DNA of 64,000 bases from Gemmiger sp. An50 (GCF_002161595.1 NZ_NFID01000001.1:342725-406724); one strand, 5' to 3'. Positions 35,099 through 44,341 are shown, counted from the first letter of the stretch. Translations and numbers: made by a program. Notes: a model not told the origin generated them from the sequence alone.

Positions 35099-36025
35099 TT
35101 AAAGCCCCCTTTCCGGCGGGGAAGGCTGAAAACCACGGGCCTCATGCCCCGTGCGGTCTGCCCGCAGCTTTTCCATGATCGAAGGCTTCTCATTGGGCAG
35201 CGTTTCCGGGGCCAGTTCCCTCACTTCCTCATGGGTCTGCCCATCGGTAAGGTCGGCCCGGACCGGCGGGTCGTTATTCACAATGCCGTCAATCATGTTG
35301 TAGTTGCCCTTTTCGCCCTCCAGGTCCAGCTCCGCGTTGCGAAGATAGTTTTCCGGCGCCTGGAAGGGCTGGCCCGCAAACAGGATTTCCCGGCGCGGGG
35401 TGAATTGCCGCAGAACACCTTCCTGCAGGCGGGCAAATTCCATATACAGATCCATCGTCAGCCCCCGGTCCAGCATTTCCTCCTGTGAGTGCGACCAGCC
35501 TTCCCCATAAAGGAAATAATACATTTCCGGCATATCGCTCACAAAGCATAAAGAGCCGTCCCGGTTGTCATAGCTTCCCGGCTGGCCTGGGGTAAAGGAA
35601 TAGCGTTCCTCCTTGCCAAGATATACCTTATTGTCAGCGGCAAGCATGGCGACCATATTGGCATAGTTGCTGTGTACCGCAGAGCGGATCTCCACAACCG
35701 GGTCCGCCTCCGGCGCCATCTGCCTGCCGGGAATCTCATTATGTTTTTCGGCCACCTCATTTCTCGGCACACGGTCCACCGGGCCAACAGCTTCCATATC
35801 CGGCTGCGAGGCCGGGACTCTTGCAGCGTTTGGTTCCGGTTCTTTCTCTTTGACAAAGTAACGGACATTGACCGTTGCCTTACGGTTCAATTCCAGGGCA
35901 TAAGCCTGGGCCGCCTCCAGGGATTCAAATTCCAGGGGGCGGCCATCTTCTTTGCACCATGCTTCCGCATGGCCGAACATGGAAGCGGCACTTCTTACCG
36001 CCCAAACTCCATACACCTGTTCCAT
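35099..36025 (-). CDS. ICE accessory protein of unknown function
   Basis: 308 residues. N-terminal region VYGVWAVRSAASMFGHAEAWCKEDG resembles a short domain in large ICE proteins. A Pro/Glu-rich linker (75-125) separates it from a globular middle (130-250) and a charged tail. It has no signal peptide or TM. Function unknown; spacing of 3 bases to the next gene implies one operon. Confidence 0.75.
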   Translation of the reverse strand: MEQVYGVWAVRSAASMFGHAEAWCKEDGRPLEFESLEAAQAYALELNRKATVNVRYFVKEKEPEPNAARVPASQPDMEAVGPVDRVPRNEVAEKHNEIPGRQMAPEADPVVEIRSAVHSNYANMVAMLAADNKVYLGKEERYSFTPGQPGSYDNRDGSLCFVSDMPEMYYFLYGEGWSHSQEEMLDRGLTMDLYMEFARLQEGVLRQFTPRREILFAGQPFQAPENYLRNAELDLEGEKGNYNMIDGIVNNDPPVRADLTDGQTHEEVRELAPETLPNEKPSIMEKLRADRTGHEARGFQPSPPERGL

Positions 36026-36037
36026 TTCACATCCTCC

Positions 36038-37114
36038 TTATCGTTCCGGCTCCTTTGCCGCCTTTTTAGGGGCAGCCGTTTCCGGGGCTTTATTATTTTT
36101 AAGCTGCTGCCGGATAGAGTGAGGCCGCCCGGCCTCCCGGTCAGCCGAAGTGATATTGACATATTCCCCTATAATGCAAAGTGCCTTATGATAACTGTCA
36201 CAGGAAAATACCCGGTCTGCCATTCCCTTCGCCTGGTCGGGCATCCCATGGGCTTTCAGAGTGCGGGAAGCAATACCTACCAGGTTGAAGATATTCCCAT
36301 CCTGGCCGATCAGCGGGCAATCCGGCTTTTCTGGCACTTCCTGCGCCGGTTCATGGTCCAGGCGGTTGTCGATATAATCGGACAGCCAGGTGCCGCCGAA
36401 AGTATCATGGGTTTGCAGACGCCACATAGCAAGTTTCCCTATATCCAGCTTGACATCCTCAAAAGGGAACAGCAGACAGGTAAGATCCTCATTTTGGAAT
36501 ACGCTCACATGGGTAAAGGTGGTTCCCTCTAAAAGAATCCCATCCTGTGTCAGCAGGTCATTGATCCCCTGGACCCACTCACCAGGCTCACCGCCGCATC
36601 CCTGCAAAATAAGCCCTTCTTTATCCTCCATACGGCGAAGATCCTCCACCGTGATATTCTGAATTTCCATAGATTCCTCCTGATTTGAGATCATTTTGTT
36701 ATATGCCGGGGAAAGGGCTTCGGAAAGCACCTGTTCCCACTGTCTGCCAAATCCCCGGACCACTGTATCGGGAAGCGCACCGTTGCGCTGAAACATTTCT
36801 AAGGTATCAAACGCCCGATTGAACAGGGAAACATTTTGGGCGTCCACATTCGGGGCAAAATGAATGACACCCGCGGGATAGCTCTTTCCAGTGCCTACCC
36901 AGCCGCGCACAAAATCATCAAAGCCACTTCTGATTCCGGCTTGGGCCAGATCATCGGCATGGCTGCCGGGCAATCCTCTTGTTTTCCCGTATTGCTGGCC
37001 CAAAACCAGAATACCGGTCTTGGGATTATACATAAAGCGCCGGTTTGAAATATCCTGCATATCAAAAGCCTGGACCGCCACATCCAGCTTCATCATTGCG
37101 GGGATTATCGGCAC
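36038..37114 (-). CDS. ICE accessory protein of unknown function
   Basis: 358 residues from the GTG at 37114. The open frame extends about 16 codons further up without ATG, GTG or TTG, and the GGGAGGTGATG ribosome site belongs to that region, so the true start is unclear. Two parts are separated near residue 155: the first holds MYNPKTGILVLGQQYGK, the second EDLRRMEDKEGLILQGCGG. The C-terminus is basic. No family recognised. Confidence 0.7.
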   Translation of the reverse strand: MPIIPAMMKLDVAVQAFDMQDISNRRFMYNPKTGILVLGQQYGKTRGLPGSHADDLAQAGIRSGFDDFVRGWVGTGKSYPAGVIHFAPNVDAQNVSLFNRAFDTLEMFQRNGALPDTVVRGFGRQWEQVLSEALSPAYNKMISNQEESMEIQNITVEDLRRMEDKEGLILQGCGGEPGEWVQGINDLLTQDGILLEGTTFTHVSVFQNEDLTCLLFPFEDVKLDIGKLAMWRLQTHDTFGGTWLSDYIDNRLDHEPAQEVPEKPDCPLIGQDGNIFNLVGIASRTLKAHGMPDQAKGMADRVFSCDSYHKALCIIGEYVNITSADREAGRPHSIRQQLKNNKAPETAAPKKAAKEPER

Positions 37115-37142
37115 AACTTCAAGTTTCTGCTTCTCCGTATCA

Positions 37143-37982
37143 TCACCTCCCGTCAGATTCTTTCAGTTGGCTCATTACAATCGCCGGACGGACCCAAAGC
37201 CGTTGAAATTTTCTCCATTCACTGTCTACAATGCCTTTTTCATCCCGGTAGAGCATGGCATAGGGAATAAACCCGGCTTTCCAGGCATCCCGCAGGCGCT
37301 TTTCCGCTGCCTCCATGGTATCGCCCCGGTAGCCGATCAGGACATAACAGCAGGCTTTATGCGATTTCCTTTCAAACCCTCCAGCCTGCAAAAGCCGTCC
37401 GGCCTCCACAAGCGGCTCATAGTCATCCGGGGTATCAAAAGCAAAATACATGCGCTGCGTCCTGGATTCCCGCAGAAGGTCCACATGCCAGGGCCGAAGA
37501 AGGCGGGCCTCCAGCCCGCCCGTAAAGGCCGGACGCTCTTTCTGCCTGCCCAGCATTTCAAATACCGCTTCAATATGCTGCCGGGAACAGGCAAGCAGGT
37601 TATCGTCCAGCACTATATTCCCTTCGGTGATCGGCAGTTCCCTAAGCCTTCCGCCTTCCCGCCTGGGGACGGAACAGAACCAGCAGCGGTTGGGACAGCC
37701 CCTTGAAGTGATAACATAACCTTTTTTCAGATACATCCCCGGCACGAAATCACCGCCAGGCATATTGAAGGCAGGACCGCCCATGTGGACGGGGACGCCC
37801 AGCTTCATCCACTGTTCGGCAAGCTGGCACGCCTTCTCCATGTCATAGGTAAAGGCCACAGAAACATGCACTTCTTCCATATCTGGCAGGCCGCCCTTTG
37901 GCGGCGGTCCGGTAAATGCCAGAGGATCATCCGGCGTTGCTTTTGTACGGCGTGGAAATACACGCACAATCTTCAAATACAC
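37143..37982 (-). CDS. Radical SAM-like protein
   Basis: 279 residues. CPNRCWFC at 96-103 is the CxxxCxxC ligand set for a [4Fe-4S] cluster. The preceding half (LGVPVHMGGPAF) resembles the vitamin-B12-type N-terminal region in shortened form. The downstream half has LIGYRGDTMEAAEKRLRDAWKAGF, a pattern typical of radical SAM barrels. The substrate is unknown. Its place in a mobilisation operon is unusual; modification of DNA, RNA or a transfer protein are open options. Confidence 0.85.
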   Translation of the reverse strand: MYLKIVRVFPRRTKATPDDPLAFTGPPPKGGLPDMEEVHVSVAFTYDMEKACQLAEQWMKLGVPVHMGGPAFNMPGGDFVPGMYLKKGYVITSRGCPNRCWFCSVPRREGGRLRELPITEGNIVLDDNLLACSRQHIEAVFEMLGRQKERPAFTGGLEARLLRPWHVDLLRESRTQRMYFAFDTPDDYEPLVEAGRLLQAGGFERKSHKACCYVLIGYRGDTMEAAEKRLRDAWKAGFIPYAMLYRDEKGIVDSEWRKFQRLWVRPAIVMSQLKESDGR

Positions 37983-38162
37983 ATCCCTCCTAAAATTTAA
38001 TTGTTTGGTCAGTTACATTTCCTTTCTCCCAGCATCCGGGCAAAGAAAAAGCAGAAAACCTCTTTCAAGATTTCCTGCTCGGTGGTGCCGCCGGTGGGCG
38101 GCGAGTATTCAGTTTTATAAAGTTTAGCTCAGATTGACTATATGAGGTACAACTCAAAATTG

Positions 38163-38642
38163 CTATTTCAAATCAAAAAGAACACTTTCATAGTCCTTCA
38201 CGAAATACTTTATATTGGTGCGTCCTTTCTTAATAATTGTGTGACCTTCTGCTTCCAGCTTTTCCTTTTGTGCCTCTATACCGCCGGGATATTTTGCATT
38301 CAACTCCCCGTTTGCCTTTAAGGTTCGCCAATACGGGGTTTCATCTTCGGAACGCTGATAACTCGCCCATGCTGCAATAGACACAAAAATTCCTGCTGTG
38401 ATAGGCTCTGTGAAATCCGCCCCATTCAGTTCAGCAAAATATTCACGGATTTTTCCGACAGTGATTACTTTGCCATACGGAATTAGTTTCATAACCTTGT
38501 CATAGTCGATTGGTGGGGCAAAGTACATTCTGCTTCCGCCATATTTCTCAATGCTTTTCTGGTCAGTAATGGTCTGAAATTTAGGCATATCCTTGCTATC
38601 GTGTAGCATGGCATTAAAATCTTTCTTATCTTCATTCGCCAT
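38163..38642 (-). CDS. MGMT-like DNA alkyltransferase-like protein lacking the catalytic Cys
   Basis: 159 residues. IPYGKVITVGKIREYF (54-69) is the HTH entry of O6-alkylguanine DNA methyltransferases. The active-site PCHR is here PYWR (103-106), so the acceptor Cys is replaced by Tyr; EAQKEKLEAEGH matches the family's end. This is the pattern of alkyltransferase-like proteins, which bind damaged DNA without repairing it and signal to other systems. It stands alone, with its own intergenic region. Confidence 0.8.
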   Translation of the reverse strand: MANEDKKDFNAMLHDSKDMPKFQTITDQKSIEKYGGSRMYFAPPIDYDKVMKLIPYGKVITVGKIREYFAELNGADFTEPITAGIFVSIAAWASYQRSEDETPYWRTLKANGELNAKYPGGIEAQKEKLEAEGHTIIKKGRTNIKYFVKDYESVLFDLK

Positions 38643-38774
38643 CTCTCAACACCTCCTGCTTTAATTATAGTGGAGTAGACTATTCCATGCAATGAGACGG
38701 TTTGAAAAAATCTTGAGAAAATGTATGTACCACGATTTTCAACCGAAAAACAGATAAAAATTTATGTTCCCTTT

Positions 38775-38885
38775 GTCCGCAACTTAACCTTCCTATGGAG
38801 GGGCAGAGTATAAATCTCTTGCCGCCTGTAAAAGCGTGGCCGGAAAGCCTTATAAATCAAGCCCCAAAAAGGCTAAGTTGCAGAC
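38775..38885. repeat. 111-bp element with 17-bp imperfect terminal inverted repeats
   Basis: GTCCGCAACTTAACCTT and AAGGCTAAGTTGCAGAC are inverted copies (15 of 17 match). The element ends 3 bases before the stop of the Cys-rich gene. It contains no open frame and may be a MITE-like insert or a long hairpin. Confidence 0.6.
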
Positions 38886-38888
38886 ATA

Positions 38889-39263
38889 TCATCCCTTGTG
38901 ATGGCGAATCCGGCGCTTGCGCTTTTTATCCGCGTCCCGTCTGGCCCAGGTCCGACAGGCGTCAGAACAATACGCCTGGCTGGTGACGGGAAGATACAGC
39001 TTCCCGCATATCGGACATTTTTTCTGGCGCTGGGAAGTATCGTTTCCCGTCAGAACTGCTTCCAGGGCCGGTTCAACTGGCAGCACTGACCGCTCAAAAT
39101 ACTGGCAAAGGCCGCCGGTCCACCATTTATGGAGCATATAGCAGGGGCAGTCCAGGGGAAGGCAGAGCTTTTCCCGCTCGTCATAGTTGGCGCATAAGCC
39201 TGTTACCAGCCTTCGGATCGCTGCGCGCTCGGAGCGGGTCAGCTCCCGCGGCGGGCCGGTCAT
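38889..39263 (-). CDS. Cysteine-rich zinc-ribbon protein (Cys-rich VLP-type)
   Basis: 124 residues. First Cys cluster: CANYDEREKLCLPLDCPC (24-41). C-terminal zinc ribbon: CPICGKLYLPVTSQAYCSDACR, then a strongly basic tail (DKKRKRRIRHHK). Small proteins of this kind accompany TopB in Clostridia ICEs. It overlaps the TopB stop by 4 bases (ATGA). Probably a DNA- or RNA-binding protein. Confidence 0.82.
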   Translation of the reverse strand: MTGPPRELTRSERAAIRRLVTGLCANYDEREKLCLPLDCPCYMLHKWWTGGLCQYFERSVLPVEPALEAVLTGNDTSQRQKKCPICGKLYLPVTSQAYCSDACRTWARRDADKKRKRRIRHHKG

Positions 39264-41368
39264 TTCTTCCGTCCCCGCTGCTGCGGAAATTCCAGCTTGA
39301 AATTCACATACTTTTCGCCGGTATCGTCCAGCACCACCACAGCGTCATAGGTTTTGCCGGTTTTCTCACTGAAAAGCCCGGACATGGAAACGCGGCCCTC
39401 TTTTAAGAGCGCCGCGGCAACAGTTTTTGTGATAGTTTTCTTTTTACTGGAAAAGAACCGGTTTTCTTTCCAGAGCGCAAAGGCGCAGCCTTCATTTTCA
39501 CAGAAGAAGCCTTTCTTCCCCTCATAGACAGCGCCGCCGCACCGGGGACAGGTCCCGACAGCTTCCCGGTTGGCCGCGCTCTTGCTTCCGAATAAAGAGG
39601 AATAGGCAGGATCGGGGGCGGTGTTCTGCCGGATCAGGTCACGGATTAAACCGGCAATTCCTTCCATAAAAGCGTCAGCCGTCATTTCTCCGCGTTCCAC
39701 CTGTTTCAGCATGGACTCCCATTCCGCTGTAAGCGCCGGGGATTTTATCACATCGGGCAGGACCGCAATCAGGTTGACACCCTTATCCGTAGGCAAAAGC
39801 TGTTTCTTTTTCCTCTGAACAAATCCCGTGGACACCAGCTTTTCCAGTGTGGCGGCACGGGTGGCCGAAGTGCCCAGCCCTTTTCGCTCGGCGTCCTCCG
39901 GCATATCCTCCGCACCGGCTGTCTCCATAGCCGCAAGCAGAGAATCTTCTGTGTAGTGCTTGGGCGGGCTGGTTTTGCCTTCCCGGATCGTGGCGGCAGC
40001 CTTTTCAAATCTCTGTCCTTCTTTCAACTCCGGCAGGCGGGACGTATTTTCATCGCCGTCCTCCGGCTGTTTTTGTTTCAGGCTGGCACGGAAAGCCTGT
40101 TCAATGCCTTTCCATCCCTCATGCAGAATCGTTTTCCCTTTGGCGGTAAATGTATGGCCCTCGGACTCCAAAACTGCCAGCACCGCCTCAAAGCGGTGGG
40201 GCTGGGCGGTAGCACAGAGAAGGCGGCAGGCAAGGAGCATCAGGACATCCCGCTCACCGGCAGGCAAAATAGACAGGTCGGTGCGGGCTATCTCCACCGT
40301 GGGGAGAATGGCATGGTGGTCCGTTACCTTGCTGTCATCAATAATTCCTTCCAGCTCCGGTGCCGTGGTACTGTCCTTGCCAAAAGGCATATTCTGCCAC
40401 AGCCACAGGGCCAGAGAGCCGACTGTGGCCTGCATATCCGCTGTGATATACTGGCTGTCTGTTCTCGGATAGGTCGCCAACTTTTTCTCATACAGGCTTT
40501 GTAAATAATCAAGGGTCTGTTGGGCAGTAAAGCCATACAAGCGGTTGCACTCCCGTTGCAACGTAGTTAAATCGTAAAGGCGGGGCGGCTGGACAGTCTT
40601 TTTCTGCCGCTCCACTTTGCGGACAACGGCAGGCTTTCCGTCACAATCTGTCTGTATTGCCTCCGCAGCCGCTTTGTCCTCCAGCTTCTCCCCGGCAGTG
40701 GTAAACCCTCCACAGGTGAGTTCCGGCACATAGAAGGGCTTGCTCTGGAAAGAGCGGATCGCATCCTCTCGCTGGACGATCAGCGCCAGTGTCGGCGTCA
40801 TTACCCGGCCCACATTCAAGGTATCACCATACAGGACAGAGAAAAGGCGGGTGGCGTTAATCCCCACAAGCCAGTCCGCACCGGCCCGACAGAGTGCCGC
40901 CCGGTAAAGCAAGTCATAGTCCGCACCAGGCCGCAGGTGTTCAAATCCATCACGGATAGCCGCATCCTCCATAGAGCTGATCCAGAGCCGGAGAATGGGC
41001 TTGCTGCATCCGGCGTGCTGATAGACCAGCCGGAAAATCAGTTCACCTTCCCGGCCAGCATCGGTAGCGCACACCACAGCGTCCACACGTTTATCCTCCA
41101 TCAAACGGCGCAGGACGCCAAGCTGCTTTTTCTTATCCCTTGCCACATCATATTTCCAATGGGCGGGAAGGATAGGCAGATCCGCATACCGCCATTTGGC
41201 GTACTGCTCCCCATAGGCTTCCGGCTGGGCCAACTCCACCAGATGGCCCACGCACCAGGACACCAGCCAACCGCTGCCCTCCAGATACCCATCTTTTTTC
41301 TCCTTTGCTCCCAGCACTGCGGCCAAAGATTGGGCCACGCTGGGCTTTTCGGCTACCACAAGTTTCAT
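39260..41368 (-). CDS. topB: DNA topoisomerase III
   Basis: 702-residue type IA topoisomerase that resolves DNA during transfer or replication of the element. The TOPRIM domain has Glu7 and DAGREGE (103-109). The active-site Tyr is Y300 in YPRTDSQYI. The C-terminal zinc ribbon is CPRCGGAVYEGKKGFFCENEGC. Length and motif order are those of ICE/plasmid TopB. It is flanked by overlapping genes on both sides. Confidence 0.96.
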   Translation of the reverse strand: MKLVVAEKPSVAQSLAAVLGAKEKKDGYLEGSGWLVSWCVGHLVELAQPEAYGEQYAKWRYADLPILPAHWKYDVARDKKKQLGVLRRLMEDKRVDAVVCATDAGREGELIFRLVYQHAGCSKPILRLWISSMEDAAIRDGFEHLRPGADYDLLYRAALCRAGADWLVGINATRLFSVLYGDTLNVGRVMTPTLALIVQREDAIRSFQSKPFYVPELTCGGFTTAGEKLEDKAAAEAIQTDCDGKPAVVRKVERQKKTVQPPRLYDLTTLQRECNRLYGFTAQQTLDYLQSLYEKKLATYPRTDSQYITADMQATVGSLALWLWQNMPFGKDSTTAPELEGIIDDSKVTDHHAILPTVEIARTDLSILPAGERDVLMLLACRLLCATAQPHRFEAVLAVLESEGHTFTAKGKTILHEGWKGIEQAFRASLKQKQPEDGDENTSRLPELKEGQRFEKAAATIREGKTSPPKHYTEDSLLAAMETAGAEDMPEDAERKGLGTSATRAATLEKLVSTGFVQRKKKQLLPTDKGVNLIAVLPDVIKSPALTAEWESMLKQVERGEMTADAFMEGIAGLIRDLIRQNTAPDPAYSSLFGSKSAANREAVGTCPRCGGAVYEGKKGFFCENEGCAFALWKENRFFSSKKKTITKTVAAALLKEGRVSMSGLFSEKTGKTYDAVVVLDDTGEKYVNFKLEFPQQRGRKK

Positions 41369-41508
41369 TCGTCCGAACCTCCCTCTTTATCAAAGAATTT
41401 TGTAAACTGCTCGTCTGCCTGCCTTCCGGCCTGCAGCAGACACATCAAAGTTACGCCTGCGATTGTGCCAAGCGTGAAAGACAGAAAATGTGATACTGCG
41501 CTCCACAT
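41365..41508 (-). CDS. DUF3789-like small membrane protein
   Basis: 47 residues. The start is ATG after AAAGGAGG. One TM (SFTLGTIAGVTLMCLLQAG) is followed by RQADE. The pattern and the place directly before TopB, overlapping by 4 bases, match DUF3789 proteins of Tn1549-like elements. Confidence 0.82.
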   Translation of the reverse strand: MWSAVSHFLSFTLGTIAGVTLMCLLQAGRQADEQFTKFFDKEGGSDE

Positions 41509-41537
41509 GTGCCGAACCTCCTTTGGATTTTGAATAT

Positions 41538-41573
41538 GAAAAAAAGCGCAAAGGGATAAAAACACCTTTGCGC
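41538..41573 (-). terminator. Terminator
   Basis: GCGCAAAGG, 10-base loop, CCTTTGCGC, then T run on the minus strand. Confidence 0.85.
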
Positions 41574-41586
41574 CGTGGTTATATAG

Positions 41587-41615
41587 CAAAACGCCACAGA
41601 AAGGTTCTGCGGCGT
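41587..41615 (-). terminator. Second hairpin terminator
   Basis: ACGCCGCAGAACC and the TTCTGTGGCGT arm are followed by TTTTG on the minus strand. With the adjacent hairpin it insulates the acetyltransferase gene from the TopB operon. Confidence 0.75.
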
Positions 41616-41693
41616 GAATTCATAGTATTTAGTTTTGGTTGACAACTTAGGATTTGTCACTCTGTTCAACTCCACGGTAAATGGAAAGTTGTC

Positions 41694-42176
41694 TTAGAGT
41701 TTTAATACAGCAATCTGTTCTTCTCCGTCTTTTTCTCCAGTCTCTATAAATCCAAAAGAGGCATACAGTGATTTGGCAACCGCATTTTCTGGCTCATATG
41801 ACAGCCAACAGAAATCGGCTTTACCACAGGGAAATGTTCTGATAAATCTTAAAGCAAGTTCTACTGCCTGTTTCCCATATCCTCTGTTTTGATAGTTCTT
41901 ATCTATCATCAATCTCCACAGGTTATAGTTCCCCTCTGCTATGGCAGGTGCATCCTTCCAATAGTCATCTTTGTCATAACCAATCATCACAAAGCCGACT
42001 GGGTTATTGCCTTCAAAAATTCCAAATGGAAAAGCATATCCGTTGGATGTAATAGCGATATACGCTTCAATAATACTAATATTATTGCTGGCGACAAAAT
42101 TTTTCTGACTATCTGAAACATTTAGCTTTAGAATATCCCAGATATTTTCGCCATTTATTTTTTCCAGATGAATCAT
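41694..42176 (-). CDS. GNAT-family N-acetyltransferase
   Basis: 160 residues. Start ATG after GGGGG. The acetyl-CoA loop LWRLMIDKNYQNRGYGKQAVELAL carries the Q/R-x-x-G-x-G/A motif; NAVAKSLYASFGF is the family's C-terminal strand. It resembles the diamine/spermidine acetyltransferase branch (BltD/PaiA). Single gene with two terminators after it, AT-richer than the backbone, probably a later insert. Substrate unknown. Confidence 0.88.
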   Translation of the reverse strand: MIHLEKINGENIWDILKLNVSDSQKNFVASNNISIIEAYIAITSNGYAFPFGIFEGNNPVGFVMIGYDKDDYWKDAPAIAEGNYNLWRLMIDKNYQNRGYGKQAVELALRFIRTFPCGKADFCWLSYEPENAVAKSLYASFGFIETGEKDGEEQIAVLKL

Positions 42177-42240
42177 TCTATTCCCCCACAAATTCCAATT
42201 TGTCCACTTATATTTCTTATTTTACCACACTGGCAAATTC

Positions 42241-42768
42241 TTATCTACCAGAAGCGTTCCTGAAATATCCAAGATTTATCATGCTTTCAGGAAGATACGG
42301 CCCCACAGGAACCTCCCGCATTTCTTTTCTCTGGGCGTGGACCATGCGGATTGTGGACACCGTGCCACCGTTTTCCCGTCCATCATAGACAGCGATCACC
42401 CGGTCCGCCTGGCCTACCATATAGCGGTTGCGCTTCATGTAGACATTGGAAGCCCATTCTTCGCTGATAACCTCGACCTTCGCACATGCCTCCAGCATGG
42501 CCCTGGTCCGCTCGTCCTCCACCAGCCGCTTATAGCGGTTGCGGTAAGGAATCGCCGCCTCCAGGCGCAGCGCCGGATTATCTTTGGCCTTTTCCAGAAC
42601 AATCCCGGCAAATAGCTGATCTGCACCGTCAGCAAAGCCGGAAATAAAGTAGGTATAGCCGTCCGCAATGGCTTTTTCGATTTCTCGCCGCAGACCTTGT
42701 TCTGCCTGCTCCATATATTCAGCGGGGATTTCCCGGTGTCCGGTCACTCCGCATACTTTTTCTTTCAT
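42241..42768 (-). CDS. SLOG-fold protein, DUF1273/YpsA-like
   Basis: 175 residues. CGVTGHREIP at the N-terminus, FISGFADGADQLFAG and YMVGQADRVIAVYDG are the Rossmann-like SLOG motifs thought to bind nucleotides. Related ICE proteins are common but uncharacterised. It is divergently oriented to the XRE gene at 42919, with an operator-like sequence between them. Confidence 0.85.
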   Translation of the reverse strand: MKEKVCGVTGHREIPAEYMEQAEQGLRREIEKAIADGYTYFISGFADGADQLFAGIVLEKAKDNPALRLEAAIPYRNRYKRLVEDERTRAMLEACAKVEVISEEWASNVYMKRNRYMVGQADRVIAVYDGRENGGTVSTIRMVHAQRKEMREVPVGPYLPESMINLGYFRNASGR

Positions 42769-42791
42769 ATTGCAGCCTCCCTTTCAGATGA

Positions 42792-42804
42792 TAGTTGAAA
42801 ACTA
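42792..42804. promoter_or_regulatory. Small palindrome in divergent intergenic region
   Basis: TAGTT-GAA-AACTA between the SLOG gene and the plus-strand XRE gene. Possibly an XRE operator. Confidence 0.35.
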
Positions 42805-42918
42805 CCATACCTCTTATTTTAATAGGTTATATTTAACGTGTCAACTCAAATACCCCTTTTCATTTAGCGAATAGAGCCAGCCTGTAAGGTACAATCTATT
42901 ATAGAATGGGAGGTGACT

Positions 42919-43236
42919 ATGGTGTATGAAGATTTTGTCCCGGAAAGGCTGGCAAAATTGAGGATGCAGAAGGGTGTTTCCGCACGGGATATGTCGCTGT
43001 CGCTTGGGCAGGCCAACAATTATATCAACAACGTGGAGAATAAGAAAACGCTTCCTTCTATGCAGTCCTTCTTTTATATCTGCGAATACCTGGGCGTGAC
43101 ACCGCAGGAATTCTTCGATGAAGGCAATCCGAATCCTACCGCCTTAAACGAATTTATCGCAGAGGCAAAGAAGCTGGATTCCAAAGCGATGTCCTACATC
43201 CTCGGTATTATGAAAGAACTGAACAGCAAAAAGTAG
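42919..43236 (+). CDS. XRE-family HTH regulator
   Basis: 105 residues. The start is ATG after GGGAGGTGACT; a GTG two codons up is inside the ribosome site. The HTH reads RLAKLRMQKGVSARDMSLSLGQANNYINNVENKKTLPSM. The C-terminus is short and helical. It is the second plus-strand gene, convergent with the AbiE operon across a shared terminator. It probably represses itself and the divergent SLOG gene. Confidence 0.9.
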   Translation: MVYEDFVPERLAKLRMQKGVSARDMSLSLGQANNYINNVENKKTLPSMQSFFYICEYLGVTPQEFFDEGNPNPTALNEFIAEAKKLDSKAMSYILGIMKELNSKK

Positions 43237-43314
43237 AAGCAGTCGGCACGATGAGGCAGGCTGCTTTCTTTATCCATAAGTATTTCCATTTGCTGTTTTA
43301 ACATACAGCCATAA

Positions 43315-43340
43315 GAAAAGGCCGCAAATGCGGCCTTTTC
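43315..43340. terminator. Bidirectional terminator
   Basis: GAAAAGGCCGC-AAAT-GCGGCCTTTTC between convergent XRE and AbiEii genes; usable from both strands. Confidence 0.9.
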
Positions 43341-43342
43341 CG

Positions 43343-44341
43343 TTATAATGCGTGGATTTCCTTCTCCAGTTCTCCAACGGCTTCCATCATGGTTTCAAAA
43401 GATGGAATCTCCCCATAGAGCATATTCCGCATGGCAGAGTAATCCTCCTGCAGCGCACCCAGGCGGTATGACGGAGGAAGCAGCTTTAAGGTGGCCGGAA
43501 CAGCCTCCGGGTAGCGCGCCCAGGCCCGCGGATAAAACTTCATCTTGAAATCGACCACTTTCTGCAGCAGGTCCAGCCGTGCAAACGCTTTTTCCTTCAC
43601 GGGCGATTTCGCCATACAGTAAAGGTCATAATAATGGCGGGAATACCGCTGGGGCATGGAAAGATGTTCAGGCCGGTTGGCCTCATGGTGAAGGATCGTC
43701 GCCTTTTCCCAGAAAGTCCGCTCCGGCGCCACCGTCAGGACAGGAACCTCTTTCTGTTTGAATAACTGCGGGTACTGCTCTGCGGCATACGGTACAATAT
43801 CCACCAGCTCTGCCGGTGTCCAGGCTGCCAGCGCCCCGATCTCCAATCGAATCACCTGTAAGGTAGAGGCATCGGTAAACAGGTTTGGATAAGCAAAGAT
43901 CACCGTCTGTTTATCTTCCTCATCTATGTAAAGATTGGCCGGAAGGCCCAATTCAGCAGAAAGCCCTTCCCGGATCTGCGGGCAGAAGGTTTCTGCCAGG
44001 AAAACCTCGGCCTTTCGGTTCGCCTCTTTATTGAAGGCGTCCTGCTTGGTGTTCGAGCGTTTTTCCCAGGGTTCATTGACACCATACCCCAGGACACGCC
44101 AATCCAAAATCAGATCAATGTCCTCGGAAAACCGGCTGATAAGGTGATACCCTTTGGATAAGCTGGTTCCGCCCTTAAATGTGACCGCCTTTCTCCACGG
44201 AGAGCGGTGGAACAGGTAATCCAGCGTCAGGCATACCCAAAAATCCTTTTCCACAATGGCATCGTGAAGGCCGGTTTTTGCTGCGGTGTTATGAAACAGC
44301 TCCCGCCGGTCATCAGCCGGAAGTCTGGCAATCTCAATCAT
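43343..44341 (-). CDS. abiEii: AbiEii-type nucleotidyltransferase toxin
   Basis: 332 residues. The nucleotidyltransferase signature is KGGTSLSKGYHLISRFSEDIDLIL, i.e. GGTSLSK followed by the D-x-D pair. The rest is helical. In AbiE systems this type IV toxin adds nucleotides to tRNA acceptors and blocks growth or phage spread. It overlaps the antitoxin by 8 bases. Confidence 0.92.
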   Translation of the reverse strand: MIEIARLPADDRRELFHNTAAKTGLHDAIVEKDFWVCLTLDYLFHRSPWRKAVTFKGGTSLSKGYHLISRFSEDIDLILDWRVLGYGVNEPWEKRSNTKQDAFNKEANRKAEVFLAETFCPQIREGLSAELGLPANLYIDEEDKQTVIFAYPNLFTDASTLQVIRLEIGALAAWTPAELVDIVPYAAEQYPQLFKQKEVPVLTVAPERTFWEKATILHHEANRPEHLSMPQRYSRHYYDLYCMAKSPVKEKAFARLDLLQKVVDFKMKFYPRAWARYPEAVPATLKLLPPSYRLGALQEDYSAMRNMLYGEIPSFETMMEAVGELEKEIHAL

